64,000 bases of DNA. Source: an uncultured Alphaproteobacteria bacterium (GTDB taxonomy: Bacteria; Pseudomonadota; Alphaproteobacteria; Puniceispirillales; Marisalimonadaceae). Location of the stretch: contig CAKZQZ010000121.1 of the NCBI GenBank assembly GCA_937142855.1, forward strand, positions 21,365 through 85,364, in the 5' to 3' direction. Positions 40,807 to 48,372 of the stretch are shown here, piece after piece. The number at the start of each line of letters is the position of its first letter. Position 1 is the first letter of the stretch. The notes under the pieces are model-generated. The model did no database searches, was not told the origin of the DNA, and worked only from the letters and a program-made list of their open reading frames with translations. A program made the translations under genes and the position numbers.

Positions 40807-41763
40807 ATGAAAACTAAATATTGGGATTTTCCAGAAAACAGATTAGCTGTTGAAATAAAAAACCTAAATAAAATTTATAATGACGAAAATCAGAATTTTG
40901 CTGTTGAAAATGTTTCTTTAGAAATTCCTACTGGAAGCATTTTTGGTTTATTAGGTCCTAATGGTGCTGGAAAATCAACGTTGATTAACATAATTTCTGG
41001 CGTTGTTATAAAAACATCCGGCAATGTCTCTATATGGGGATATGATATTGATAAAGAAAGAAAACAATCTAAACTGGCTATAGGGGTGGTTCCTCAAGAG
41101 CTTAATATTGATGCCTTTTTTACACCTAAAGAAATGTTAAATTTACACTCTGGAATGTTTAATGTTCCTAAATCTTCATGGATAAGTCATGACTTATTAG
41201 AATTAATGGATTTAACTGACAAAGCTAGCACTTACAGTAGAAAATTATCTGGGGGTATGAGGAGAAGGTTATTAGTTGCTAAAGCAATGGTACACTCTCC
41301 ACCAATAATTATATTAGATGAACCTACAGCAGGCGTAGACGTGGAGTTACGACAGAAACTTTGGGAAAACTTTATAAAATTAAATAAACAGGGAGTTACA
41401 ATAATACTCACAACCCATTATTTGGAGGAAGCTGAATATTTATGTGATCATATCGCTATAATTAACAAAGGTAAAATTATAGCAAATGAAAAAAAAGAAA
41501 CCTTACTTACTAAATTTAATCAAAAAATAATTAAAATTAAAATAAATGAAACAAAAATATCAAAAAAAGATATGTTGTCACTCCAAAAAATAGGAAGTGT
41601 AAAATTACTAGAAAGTGAAATTGAAATTAATTACAAATTAAATGAAATTAGTATGAAAAATATTATTGAAATTTTATATAAAACTGACCTAGACATTATA
41701 GATCTATCTACAAAGGAAGTAAGCTTAGAAGATGTTTTTATAAATTTGACAAGTAATCATTAG
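40807..41763 (+). CDS. ABC transporter ATP-binding protein (ABC-2 export type)
   Basis: A 318-residue ATPase with Walker A GPNGAGKS, a Q-loop VVPQELN, signature LSGGMRRRL, Walker B ILDEPTAGVD and switch His in TTHYLEEAEYL. A C-terminal extension of about 80 residues is typical of ABC-2 exporters of the CcmA/YadG type. The partner membrane protein is normally encoded next door, but the following gene is a GIY-YIG protein, so the permease must be elsewhere. The substrate is unknown. The upstream 174-base divergent gap with polA is AT-rich; no convincing operator was seen. Confidence 0.9.
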   Translation: MKTKYWDFPENRLAVEIKNLNKIYNDENQNFAVENVSLEIPTGSIFGLLGPNGAGKSTLINIISGVVIKTSGNVSIWGYDIDKERKQSKLAIGVVPQELNIDAFFTPKEMLNLHSGMFNVPKSSWISHDLLELMDLTDKASTYSRKLSGGMRRRLLVAKAMVHSPPIIILDEPTAGVDVELRQKLWENFIKLNKQGVTIILTTHYLEEAEYLCDHIAIINKGKIIANEKKETLLTKFNQKIIKIKINETKISKKDMLSLQKIGSVKLLESEIEINYKLNEISMKNIIEILYKTDLDIIDLSTKEVSLEDVFINLTSNH

Positions 41764-41774
41764 AACTAATCCAA

Positions 41775-42029
41775 ATGAAATGGTGCGTTTATATGCTTTT
41801 ATGTAACGACAACTCTATCTATACTGGTATAACAAATGACTTAAATAAAAGATTTAGAACGCATATTTCTGGTAAAGGCGCAAAATATTTTAGAGGACGA
41901 AAACCTATTGATGTAGTTTATACAGAATTTTTTATAAATAGAAGCATGGCAACTAAACGTGAAATAGAAATTAAGAAACTAAATAGAAAGAAAAAAGAAA
42001 TACTTATTAATAAACAATCAAAAATTTAA
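41775..42029 (+). CDS. GIY-YIG nuclease-like protein (UPF0213/YhbQ type)
   Basis: An 84-residue stand-alone GIY-YIG domain. The pattern CVYMLLCNDNSIYTGIT gives the two motif halves (V-Y-M and Y-T-G), followed by Arg in NKRFRTH and the metal-binding Glu in ATKREIEIK. Members may act on DNA in repair, but the role of this class is poorly defined. It is 11 bases after the ABC ATPase and nine bases before the next gene, so it may be co-transcribed with both. Confidence 0.88.
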   Translation: MKWCVYMLLCNDNSIYTGITNDLNKRFRTHISGKGAKYFRGRKPIDVVYTEFFINRSMATKREIEIKKLNRKKKEILINKQSKI

Positions 42030-42038
42030 GGAGTTATT

Positions 42039-42383
42039 ATGTCTAAATCTAAATATTTTTTTATAGTTTCAATGAATGTTAAAACTGAGTATGAGGATTT
42101 ATTTAATGAAGTTTATGATACTGAGCATATCCCTTATTTGTTAGAAGTCCCTGGTGTACAAAAGGTATCTAGAGGAAGAGGACTTCCCTTTTCTTTTTCT
42201 ATAGGTGGAATGACTAAGTCAATGGATGCACCTAATCAAAAATTTGTAGCCATATATGAATTGGATAACCCTGAAGTGGTAAATAGTAACGAATGGTCAG
42301 TTGCTGTTGAAAAAGGTAGATGGGGAACTCAGGTAAGAGAACATACATCTGAAAGATCACATTTTATGTATAAATCTTGTTGA
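42039..42383 (+). CDS. Small protein, possibly dimeric alpha/beta-barrel fold
   Basis: 114 residues, not recognised with certainty. The opening beta strand (KYFFIVSMNV), a helix starting EYEDLFNEVYDTEHIPYLLEVPGV and the later FVAIYELDNPEV strand resemble the ferredoxin-like dimeric alpha/beta-barrel group (EthD-like, DUF4286-like). The YDTEHIPYLL wording is typical of that group. It has a good start context (AAGGAG before ATG). Catalytic function is unknown. Confidence 0.7.
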   Translation: MSKSKYFFIVSMNVKTEYEDLFNEVYDTEHIPYLLEVPGVQKVSRGRGLPFSFSIGGMTKSMDAPNQKFVAIYELDNPEVVNSNEWSVAVEKGRWGTQVREHTSERSHFMYKSC

Positions 42384-42466
42384 TTTAGGACTGAAAAAAA
42401 TAATTTGACTTAATAAGTCTTTTATAATCATATTAATTATTAGTGTCATTAATAGGGGGATTTATT

Positions 42467-42700
42467 ATGACAAATATAATCGAAACTAAATTTGGTACTT
42501 TAGTAAATACTAGCAAGATAGCTGCGGGAAGCGCTTCTAGCATTAAAAAAAGTGGAGCTTTTTACAGTTTTTCTATTAGGATAAGTAACGATGATATTCG
42601 TGAATATTCTTTTACTGACCGCTCACGGGCTTTATATATGAGAAGAATTATGATTGGTCACCTTGAAGAAAAAATTAAAAAAGAAAGTAAGAGCATTTAA
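42467..42700 (+). CDS. Hypothetical small basic protein
   Basis: About 77 residues from the ATG at 42467, which follows AGGGGG; an upstream in-frame ATG at 42443 has no such signal. The sequence opens TNIIETKFGTLVNTSKI and ends in a lysine-rich tail (HLEEKIKKESKSI). I do not recognise a family. It has its own leader with TTGACT (42405-42410) and is followed by a small hairpin, so it may be transcribed alone. Confidence 0.6.
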   Translation: MTNIIETKFGTLVNTSKIAAGSASSIKKSGAFYSFSIRISNDDIREYSFTDRSRALYMRRIMIGHLEEKIKKESKSI

Positions 42701-42708
42701 TTTAATAT

Positions 42709-42729
42709 CTTCCCTAAAAATTTAGGAAG
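42709..42729 (+). terminator. Possible terminator after small basic protein gene
   Basis: CTTCC and TAAA pair with TTTA and GGAAG across a short loop, with one bulged C, followed by GTTTATTTATA. It stands nine bases after the stop. It is moderate evidence for a rho-independent terminator. Confidence 0.4.
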
Positions 42730-42816
42730 TTTATTTATAATTATACTTTAAGGTTAGCAGTCAGTGATTTAATATATGTCTGTTTTCATGATAGTTGTTT
42801 TAGAAAATTAAAGCTT

Positions 42817-43407
42817 TTAATTATAATTTTTTTTTACCATATCCTTAAAACTCTGACTAGGCCATTGGCTAATTATTATTAAATCTGGTTTATCTAATTT
42901 TAGTTTATAAAATTTATTCTGAATTTCTTTTGAAAAATAATTACCTTCTAAATAAATTTGATTAATATTTTTATGTTTATAAACATAATCTATTATTTTT
43001 AAAGCACCCTTATCTGTTAAGCCACACTCGACAAATGCAAGAACCTCTGTAGAATCTGGAATCGCGTCTAAGATTAAATTAAGTCCCTCATCCTTTATAT
43101 TTTGGTTAAAACTCATGCTTAATGTGATTAAATCAGGTCCTTTTAATCTATCAATTTGATAAATAGCGTCTGCAATTTTTTTTGTGTCATGAACATCTAA
43201 TTCAGCTTTTCTTATAATTAAATCATAGTTATTTCTGTTTTTTTTAATTTTACCTAAATTTGAAGCAACATCAAAAGCCTTAGGATGATTAATTTCATTT
43301 AAAGCCTTCACTAGATATTTTAGAGGATCATTTTTTAAAATATTTTCATTAGCAAAAGGTGAACATGAAAATAGATAAATAAGCATTAAAGTATAAATTT
43401 TTAACAT
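42817..43407 (-). CDS. Secreted leucine-rich-repeat-like hypothetical protein
   Basis: 196 residues. The N-terminus is a signal peptide (hydrophobic stretch 3-16, then CSPFANEN, with likely cleavage after FA; a lipoprotein Cys15 is less likely because the preceding residue pattern is poor). The middle shows ribonuclease-inhibitor-type repeats: LITLSMSFNQNIKDEGLNLIL, EVLAFVECGLTDKGALKII and INQIYLEGNYFSKE each carry the L-x-x-L-x-x-N/C-x-L/I-x-D-x-G pattern. LRR proteins usually bind proteins. It is isolated, divergent from purN, with an unknown partner. Confidence 0.7.
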   Translation of the reverse strand: MLKIYTLMLIYLFSCSPFANENILKNDPLKYLVKALNEINHPKAFDVASNLGKIKKNRNNYDLIIRKAELDVHDTKKIADAIYQIDRLKGPDLITLSMSFNQNIKDEGLNLILDAIPDSTEVLAFVECGLTDKGALKIIDYVYKHKNINQIYLEGNYFSKEIQNKFYKLKLDKPDLIIISQWPSQSFKDMVKKNYN

Positions 43408-43572
43408 TAACTACCCTTAAATATATGCTTGAAATTTATCTTGGCACTACAATCTCATTTATTTTACAAAATTTTACTTGCGATAGATTGAAATACCAAT
43501 AATAAATTTTGTATTACCACATAAAATATATTATTTAATAGATTTTTAAATACTGGAAAATTGAGAATTTAA

Positions 43573-44127
43573 ATGAGTAACAAAATAGCCGTGTTATTGA
43601 GCGGCAATGGCTCTAACTTAAATGCAATTATTAATAAAGGTATAAATGTAAGTTTTGTTGTCTCAAATAATCCTAATGCTGCAGGCTTAACAATAGCTAA
43701 AAAAGCTAATATTCCTACTTATACATGGAAAAGTTTGTCTAGATTAGAAAAGGAAGTATCAAAGTTAATAATAAAACATGATCTAAAATTACTAGTTTTA
43801 GCAGGTTTTATGAGATTACTGAGTAAGGAATTTGTAAATTCTCTACCACCAAAATTTATAATCAATATTCATCCTGCTATTTTACCAAATTTTAAAGGTC
43901 TTAATGCTATTGAACAAGCTCTAGAGAACTGTGCTAAATATACTGGAGTGACTATACATTATGTTGATGAAGGAATAGATACTGGTTCGATTATTCAGCA
44001 AGAAAAAATCACAATTTATAAAAATGATACTATTAAATCACTACAAAAACGCTTGCAAGTTGTAGAGCACGATTTGTACCCTAATGTAATCGAAAAAATT
44101 TTAAGTAAGAAACTTCAGTATTATTAA
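43573..44127 (+). CDS. purN: Phosphoribosylglycinamide formyltransferase
   Basis: Formylates GAR with 10-formyl-tetrahydrofolate in purine synthesis. The 184 residues contain the SGNGSNLNAII phosphate-binding loop, Asn-His in NIHPAILPNFKG and the catalytic Asp in HYVDEGIDTGSII. It is normally beside purM; here it stands alone between unknown genes. All key residues are kept. The 165-base upstream region has no strong promoter hexamers that I would defend. Confidence 0.95.
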   Translation: MSNKIAVLLSGNGSNLNAIINKGINVSFVVSNNPNAAGLTIAKKANIPTYTWKSLSRLEKEVSKLIIKHDLKLLVLAGFMRLLSKEFVNSLPPKFIINIHPAILPNFKGLNAIEQALENCAKYTGVTIHYVDEGIDTGSIIQQEKITIYKNDTIKSLQKRLQVVEHDLYPNVIEKILSKKLQYY

Positions 44128-44279
44128 AATTTAATTTTACACAAATAAATATAGCTAAATAATTCTCTGTTTATTTATTAGTTAAAATATTACATTTAAT
44201 ATTTACGTATTGTTATGTGAACTTTCGTATATTTGGTATTATTATAAAGATTATACACATCAATGAAAGTTATCTATTT

Positions 44280-44516
44280 ATGAACAAATTCAATATTATC
44301 AAGAAAGCACTAGAATGGTTCGGCGTAATTACAGCAATAATATATTCCCTATTAGTTGCTTCGAATACTGGTTTTGAAGTTTTTGGATTTGCATTGCTTT
44401 TTATTTCTGCAATAGCAATTGGATTATGGGCTCTACTTTGTAAGCATTATGGAATTTTACTTCTTCAGTTTTTCTATGCTAGTGCAGGAATTATTGGCGT
44501 ATGGCGATGGTTTTAA
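44280..44516 (+). CDS. Small hydrophobic membrane protein, unknown function
   Basis: 78 residues from the ATG at 44280; an in-frame ATG 21 codons earlier lacks a signal and gives an unlikely start. Three hydrophobic segments are visible (about 15-29, 33-50, 56-73) with few charged residues between them. The last part, GIIGVWRWF, is a pattern seen in several small inner-membrane proteins. No function can be given. The 89-base gap after purN is AT-rich with no clear terminator. Confidence 0.55.
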   Translation: MNKFNIIKKALEWFGVITAIIYSLLVASNTGFEVFGFALLFISAIAIGLWALLCKHYGILLLQFFYASAGIIGVWRWF

Positions 44517-44626
44517 AGTCGTAATTATATAAAAAAATATGTATTACTTATCTGATCTTACGTAGTTATCGGACATAGAAATTTAGCTAAAATATTAGTA
44601 GCAGAACGAGTTAAGAAACAAAAAAT

Positions 44627-44977
44627 TTATTCGTGCTCGCCACCTTTATCATTCGGGTCCAACTCTACTCTTTTACCATCTACATAAATTGCACGACTTC
44701 TACTTGGAGTATAGTAGCTACCAAAAAACTTTGGTTTTCTTTTTGCAGTTTCAAAAGTTATTACAGTAGCAGTAATTGCACCTAATAGCATCATATGTGC
44801 TATTGTTGTTATCCCGAATATCCACATACTTGTAAAATACATGGAAAATACGACACACCACATCCATGCTAAGACCTGCATTATCATATGTCTTACGCTA
44901 GTATCTGGTATCTTACTAAGAGGATTTTTATTATGGTTCATAACCATATTCCAAGTATCATATATAAATTTTTGCAT
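44627..44977 (-). CDS. Small two-helix membrane protein, unknown function
   Basis: About 116 residues from ATG 44977 (MQKFIYDTWNMV); an in-frame earlier ATG overlaps the palindrome below. Two hydrophobic helices occur around 31-50 and 55-75, rich in Met and Trp (QVLAWMWCVVFSMYFTSMW). They are followed by a basic, then acidic soluble tail ending NDKGGEHE. No known family was recognised. A TATAAT and a palindromic candidate operator precede it. Confidence 0.55.
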   Translation of the reverse strand: MQKFIYDTWNMVMNHNKNPLSKIPDTSVRHMIMQVLAWMWCVVFSMYFTSMWIFGITTIAHMMLLGAITATVITFETAKRKPKFFGSYYTPSRSRAIYVDGKRVELDPNDKGGEHE

Positions 44978-44998
44978 TTTAATACCTAAGTTAAACAT

Positions 44999-45031
44999 GT
45001 ATGTATTAACATACACTAAAATCCAATTATA
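44999..45031 (-). promoter_or_regulatory. Candidate promoter and operator of the two-helix membrane protein gene
   Basis: On the minus strand TATAAT (45026-45031) is followed 11 bases on by GTATGT-ATTA-ACATAC (44999-45014), a perfect 6-bp inverted repeat placed over the likely transcription start. TTTAAA stands 18 bases upstream as a weak -35. A repressor site is possible; no regulator gene is adjacent. Confidence 0.35.
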
Positions 45032-45260
45032 CTAAGATAATTACAATTATTTAAAGGTCCAAAATTCATTAACTTACAGTTAAAAAATATTATCTATAGG
45101 CAATTTGACATTTTTTTTCATAATCCAATCAAACACTCCTTGTAAAGTGTTAACTGTTTTAATCACACATATATACTCATACAGAAAGTTAACTCAATTA
45201 GAGTCAATGGTATATGAGATGTGGTTATTGTGGGGTGTATGAGTCTGTATAAGTCAGGAG
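45017..45260. other. AT-rich intergenic region, no gene seen
   Basis: 244 bases between the membrane protein gene and the frameshifted small gene. I see only the candidate promoter above and an AACACT...AGTGTT inverted repeat near 45135-45155 with a poor loop and no U-run. The last 50 bases are G-richer than the surroundings (GTGGTTATTGTGGGGTGTATG). No RNA family was recognised. Confidence 0.4.
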
Positions 45261-45595
45261 TTAAACTTTAAGGTCCTGAAGAACAATGTTTCTACTTGCC
45301 TCTATAACAGGGTCTGCGGCTTTAAGGTCTTTCATTATGTTTTTGGTAAAATTTTCTAATTCATTTTGACATTGTTTAAATGAATTTGGACTTTCATACT
45401 CAAACAAAATAGATATTTTAAATGTTCCCTTCATATTCCATATTTGATTAAGACAAAATCTTGTACATCCTTTTTTTTAAGTTTATCAAACAATGCTGTA
45501 CCATTATCTTCCCAAATTCTTCTAAAAAGAAGCATTTGCGCTTCTGTCTTGAAAGTAAAAGTATTATAAGTCATTAAATTTGCTTTTGTATCCAA
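45261..45595 (-). CDS. Small hypothetical protein, apparent frameshift at a poly-A tract
   Basis: A TTG start (45593-45595) lies six bases after AGGAG. The first frame opens DTKANLMTYNTFTFKTEAQ and runs about 53 codons to an early stop. At a run of eight A (T run at 45471-45478 on the plus strand) one extra A changes the frame to KKGCTRFCLNQIWNMKGTF, followed by ISILFEYESPNSFKQCQ and ending LQDLKV with TAA at 45261. The restored protein would have 111 residues. No family was recognised; it has no signal peptide or membrane helix. It may be a real gene with a sequencing error, a slippage-dependent gene, or a decaying gene. Confidence 0.6.
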
Positions 45596-45750
45596 CAAAA
45601 ACTCCTATTCTGCAAATATTTATAATAAATTAAAGTATCAATCAAACCCATCTACGTTAAGTAAAAAGGCACAAAATGTTTCTCACTTTGTTTCACAGTT
45701 TTAATTGAAAATAAGAAAATGTAATAATTACAATATGTTAAATTTTAGAA

Positions 45751-45837
45751 TGGTGCGGCTGAGAAGACTCGAACTTCCACGGGTTTTACCCCACAGCGAC
45801 CTCAACGCTGCGCGTCTACCAGTTCCGCCACAGCCGC
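45751..45837 (-). tRNA. tRNA-Leu (anticodon GAG)
   Basis: An 87-base class II tRNA with encoded CCA on the minus strand. The acceptor GCGGCTG pairs with CAGCCGC; the anticodon stem CAGCG/CGCTG holds loop TTGAGGT with GAG. A long variable arm and T-loop GTTCGAGTC follow. It reads CTC and CTT leucine codons. It stands alone, divergent from lipB. Confidence 0.96.
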
Positions 45838-45929
45838 AATTTATTAGATCATATCTCCGATAACAAAAGGTTATGTATTATGCAAGATAAATAATATATT
45901 TAATGTATTGAATAAAAAGGATAACTAAA

Positions 45930-46580
45930 TTGTTTGAGAGCGTTGACTGGAAAATATCAAAAAAACTAATTAGTTATGATTTTGCAATTTCTGAAATGGA
46001 GAAAAGAGTTTTAGAAATAAAACAAAATTCAGCTAAGGAGCTTGTTTGGTTATTAGAACATCAGCCAATTTACACTGGTGGTACCTCAGCTAAAAAAGAA
46101 GATTTAAAAAATGATAAAATTGAGACTAGATATACTGGAAGGGGTGGTCAATGGACATGGCATGGACCAGGGCAAAGAGTTGTTTATTTAATGCTTAATC
46201 TAAAAAATAGAGAACAAGATGTAAAAGCATATGTATACGCCCTTGAAGAATTAATAATTTTAACTTTAGGTGATTTTTCTATAAATGGAACAAGAATAGA
46301 AAACAAGCCTGGAGTTTGGATTAAAAATAATAATCAATATGATAAAATTGGTGCATTAGGAATAAGAATTTCTAGTTGGGTAACATTTCACGGTATTTCA
46401 ATCAATGTAAATCCAAACCTTGATGCATTTAAGAATATTGTACCATGTGGAGTAACAGATGGCGGTATAACTAGTTTACACAAGCTTGGTAAAATCTTAG
46501 CATTAAATGAAATAGATAATTGCCTAAAAAATAATTTTAATAAAATTTTTGGAGATTATGGTTCATTCAAAGTTTTATAA
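45930..46580 (+). CDS. lipB: Octanoyl-[ACP]:protein N-octanoyltransferase
   Basis: Moves octanoyl from acyl carrier protein to the lipoyl domains of 2-oxoacid dehydrogenases, the first step of lipoate synthesis. The 216 residues include RGGQWTWHGPGQ (His78), the catalytic Lys139 in DKIGALGIR and the acyl-accepting Cys173 in VPCGVTDGGI. The start is TTG after AAAAGG. Its 3' end overlaps the convergent small gene by six bases. Confidence 0.95.
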   Translation: MFESVDWKISKKLISYDFAISEMEKRVLEIKQNSAKELVWLLEHQPIYTGGTSAKKEDLKNDKIETRYTGRGGQWTWHGPGQRVVYLMLNLKNREQDVKAYVYALEELIILTLGDFSINGTRIENKPGVWIKNNNQYDKIGALGIRISSWVTFHGISINVNPNLDAFKNIVPCGVTDGGITSLHKLGKILALNEIDNCLKNNFNKIFGDYGSFKVL

Positions 46581-46955
46581 ATCACTTTGACTAAAAATTT
46601 CTTTTAAATATTTTTGGATTATAAAATCAGCTCTAGCTGCATCTGTTTTTAATATATTATCACTTTTACTGTTGCCCCAAAAACCCTCAACTGGTCCTTC
46701 ATAATGAAGAATTTGATTTCTTCTCATTCTTAACCAATGTAAATCGTTTAAGTTTTTTAACCTATTTAGATCTAAGCCATCAATAAAATCTGAATTACTT
46801 TCATCTGACAAAATATTATCTATAATTGTTAAAGATAATATTATAGATGTTGCCCATAATTTATTTTTAAAAGCGATTTGATATTCAAATAACAAGACCC
46901 TTACATGAGGGTTCAAATATAAAATATAATTTTCTAAGTTTAGTTTTGTGACCAT
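46575..46955 (-). CDS. Conserved-looking hypothetical protein with HEPN-like motif
   Basis: 126 residues, mostly helical. The central stretch WLRMRRNQILHYEG contains R-N-x-x-x-H, the Rx4-6H pattern of HEPN domains, preceded by two helices (WATSIILSLTIIDNIL and LNRLKNLNDLHWL). HEPN proteins are often RNases or scaffolds in toxin systems, but no antitoxin or nucleotidyltransferase gene is adjacent. The neighbours are ATP12 and lipB, so a housekeeping role is as likely. The assignment is tentative. Confidence 0.6.
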   Translation of the reverse strand: MVTKLNLENYILYLNPHVRVLLFEYQIAFKNKLWATSIILSLTIIDNILSDESNSDFIDGLDLNRLKNLNDLHWLRMRRNQILHYEGPVEGFWGNSKSDNILKTDAARADFIIQKYLKEIFSQSDL

Positions 46956-46986
46956 TATATAAAAGACTTAATGTACTCCATAAAAG

Positions 46987-47685
46987 TTATATCTCCATAC
47001 AGTCTATGAAATGAATTAATCTATTTAACTCAATTCTTATTTTATTTCTTTTTATTGACGCCTCTTCTTCATATCCCCAATTTTTGGCTTGCCATAATTC
47101 ATCAAGAAAAGCAAATTCGTAAGCCTGTTTTTTTGTTAAATCCTTTTTTAAAATACACAAGGATAAAAAGACAGAGCCAATAAGATTAGTTATTCTATGA
47201 AGAACTGAGATCTGAATATCGCTAAGCTCATCAACCAATTTCTTAATTTCGTGGTGTACTTTTAAATTTTGTTGTGAAGGCATAACGCCCTTAAAAACAG
47301 TTAGGTTAGTATCAATATATTTTTCTATAAGCAATATTATAGGATCCCAATGTTTATTTTGAGAGGATACTAAATCGATTGGGCTATCTGCTCTGTAACA
47401 AATTAAGTCTGTATCGATAAAATTGATTATATCATTAATGTATGAGTTTTTTTCTTCACGAACTCTATCAATAGCCGTTGATAATAAACCATAAAAAACT
47501 AAATCATCTGCATTAATAATATCAGAGCTTTGATCCCACTCCTTTAATACTTCTTTTGCCATTAAATGATTTGAAAGAATTAGTTCATTCTTTAGTGGAG
47601 TTTTCAATTTTTTATTGTCTAATAAAATATAAAATTCTTTAGACGAAATTTTTTCTATTTCGATTGTTTTCCAAAATTTCTTCAT
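46987..47685 (-). CDS. ATP12-family F1-ATPase assembly chaperone
   Basis: Family members bind the alpha subunit of F1 during ATP synthase assembly, known from mitochondria and kept in alphaproteobacteria. The 232 residues show the N-terminal KFWKTIEIEK segment, LDNKKLKTPLKNELILSN, and the helical part with DTDLICYRADSP (the Y-R-A-x-x-P segment) and a late LDELWQAKNWGYEEEA. It is followed by the HEPN-like gene and preceded, three bases away, by a HAD phosphatase, as in related genomes. Confidence 0.9.
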   Translation of the reverse strand: MKKFWKTIEIEKISSKEFYILLDNKKLKTPLKNELILSNHLMAKEVLKEWDQSSDIINADDLVFYGLLSTAIDRVREEKNSYINDIINFIDTDLICYRADSPIDLVSSQNKHWDPIILLIEKYIDTNLTVFKGVMPSQQNLKVHHEIKKLVDELSDIQISVLHRITNLIGSVFLSLCILKKDLTKKQAYEFAFLDELWQAKNWGYEEEASIKRNKIRIELNRLIHFIDCMEI

Positions 47686-47687
47686 TT

Positions 47688-48359
47688 TTAAATAAATAGT
47701 TTTTTCATTAAAACACTTAATTCATTAGCATCATCGACAAGATAATCTGCACCAGCTGATGTTAAGAGATTCTCGTCGTTATAACCCCATGTAACCCCAA
47801 TGCTGGTTATCCCCGCATTTACTCCCAGACCAATATCATTGATCGTATCTCCAACCATCACGCAATTTTCTTTATTAACTCCAAGATCATTCATTGCCTT
47901 AATAGCCATTGCGGGATTTGGTTTAGGAATGTTCTCATCTGTACTTAAGGTAATATCAAACATATCTGACAAACTATGTTTAGCTAATCCATTTGTTAAT
48001 CCAATTCTTGATTTATTTGTAGCTATTCCTATTAGCCAGTCATCTGTCTTTAATTCTTTTAAAAGCTCTACAACACCTGGATATAAAGGTTCGTTTTGTA
48101 GACCTAACCTTCCCTGCTCAGCATACCAAGATCTATATGCTTCTGAAATTTCATTGGGTGTTACATTGTATCCAGGAGGCATGTATTCATCTAGCGCTAT
48201 CGCTAGAGGTTTCCCAATATTTTCCCTTACCTTTTTAGGATCTGGATCAGGCAGTCCACAAATTCTAAATGCTGCAATTGCTCCTTCAACAATCATTATA
48301 GCAGAATCAACAATTGTTCCATCATAATCAAATAAGGCTAATTTTAAATTTTGTGACAA
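47688..48359 (-). CDS. HAD-IA family hydrolase (phosphoglycolate phosphatase-like)
   Basis: The 223 residues carry HAD motif I (FDYDGTIVDSA, with nucleophile Asp11 and Asp13), a helical cap domain, motif II in IGIATNKSR, a lysine in ENIPKPNPAMA and motif III in VMVGDTINDIGLGVNAG. The nearest named activity is phosphoglycolate phosphatase (Gph), but the substrate cannot be fixed. It sits between rluC and the ATP12 gene, closely spaced on the same strand. Confidence 0.88.
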   Translation of the reverse strand: MSQNLKLALFDYDGTIVDSAIMIVEGAIAAFRICGLPDPDPKKVRENIGKPLAIALDEYMPPGYNVTPNEISEAYRSWYAEQGRLGLQNEPLYPGVVELLKELKTDDWLIGIATNKSRIGLTNGLAKHSLSDMFDITLSTDENIPKPNPAMAIKAMNDLGVNKENCVMVGDTINDIGLGVNAGITSIGVTWGYNDENLLTSAGADYLVDDANELSVLMKKLFI

Positions 48360-48372
48360 AGTTTATCTCCGA

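Noticed and set aside
43441..43456. TGGCAC resembling the -24 box of a sigma-54 promoter upstream of purN
   Set aside because: The required GC at -12 is absent (TCTC instead of TTGC), and rpoN is missing from its usual place.
45135..45155. AACACT...AGTGTT inverted repeat as a terminator
   Set aside because: Only six base pairs, and no run of T follows on either strand.
45685..45705. GTTTCAC-containing stretch as a possible parS site
   Set aside because: It is not palindromic; the second half of TGTTTCACGTGAAACA is missing.
47800..48327. 175-codon plus-strand open frame opposite the HAD hydrolase gene
   Set aside because: Antisense shadow of a gene with all HAD motifs; the product has no recognisable domain.
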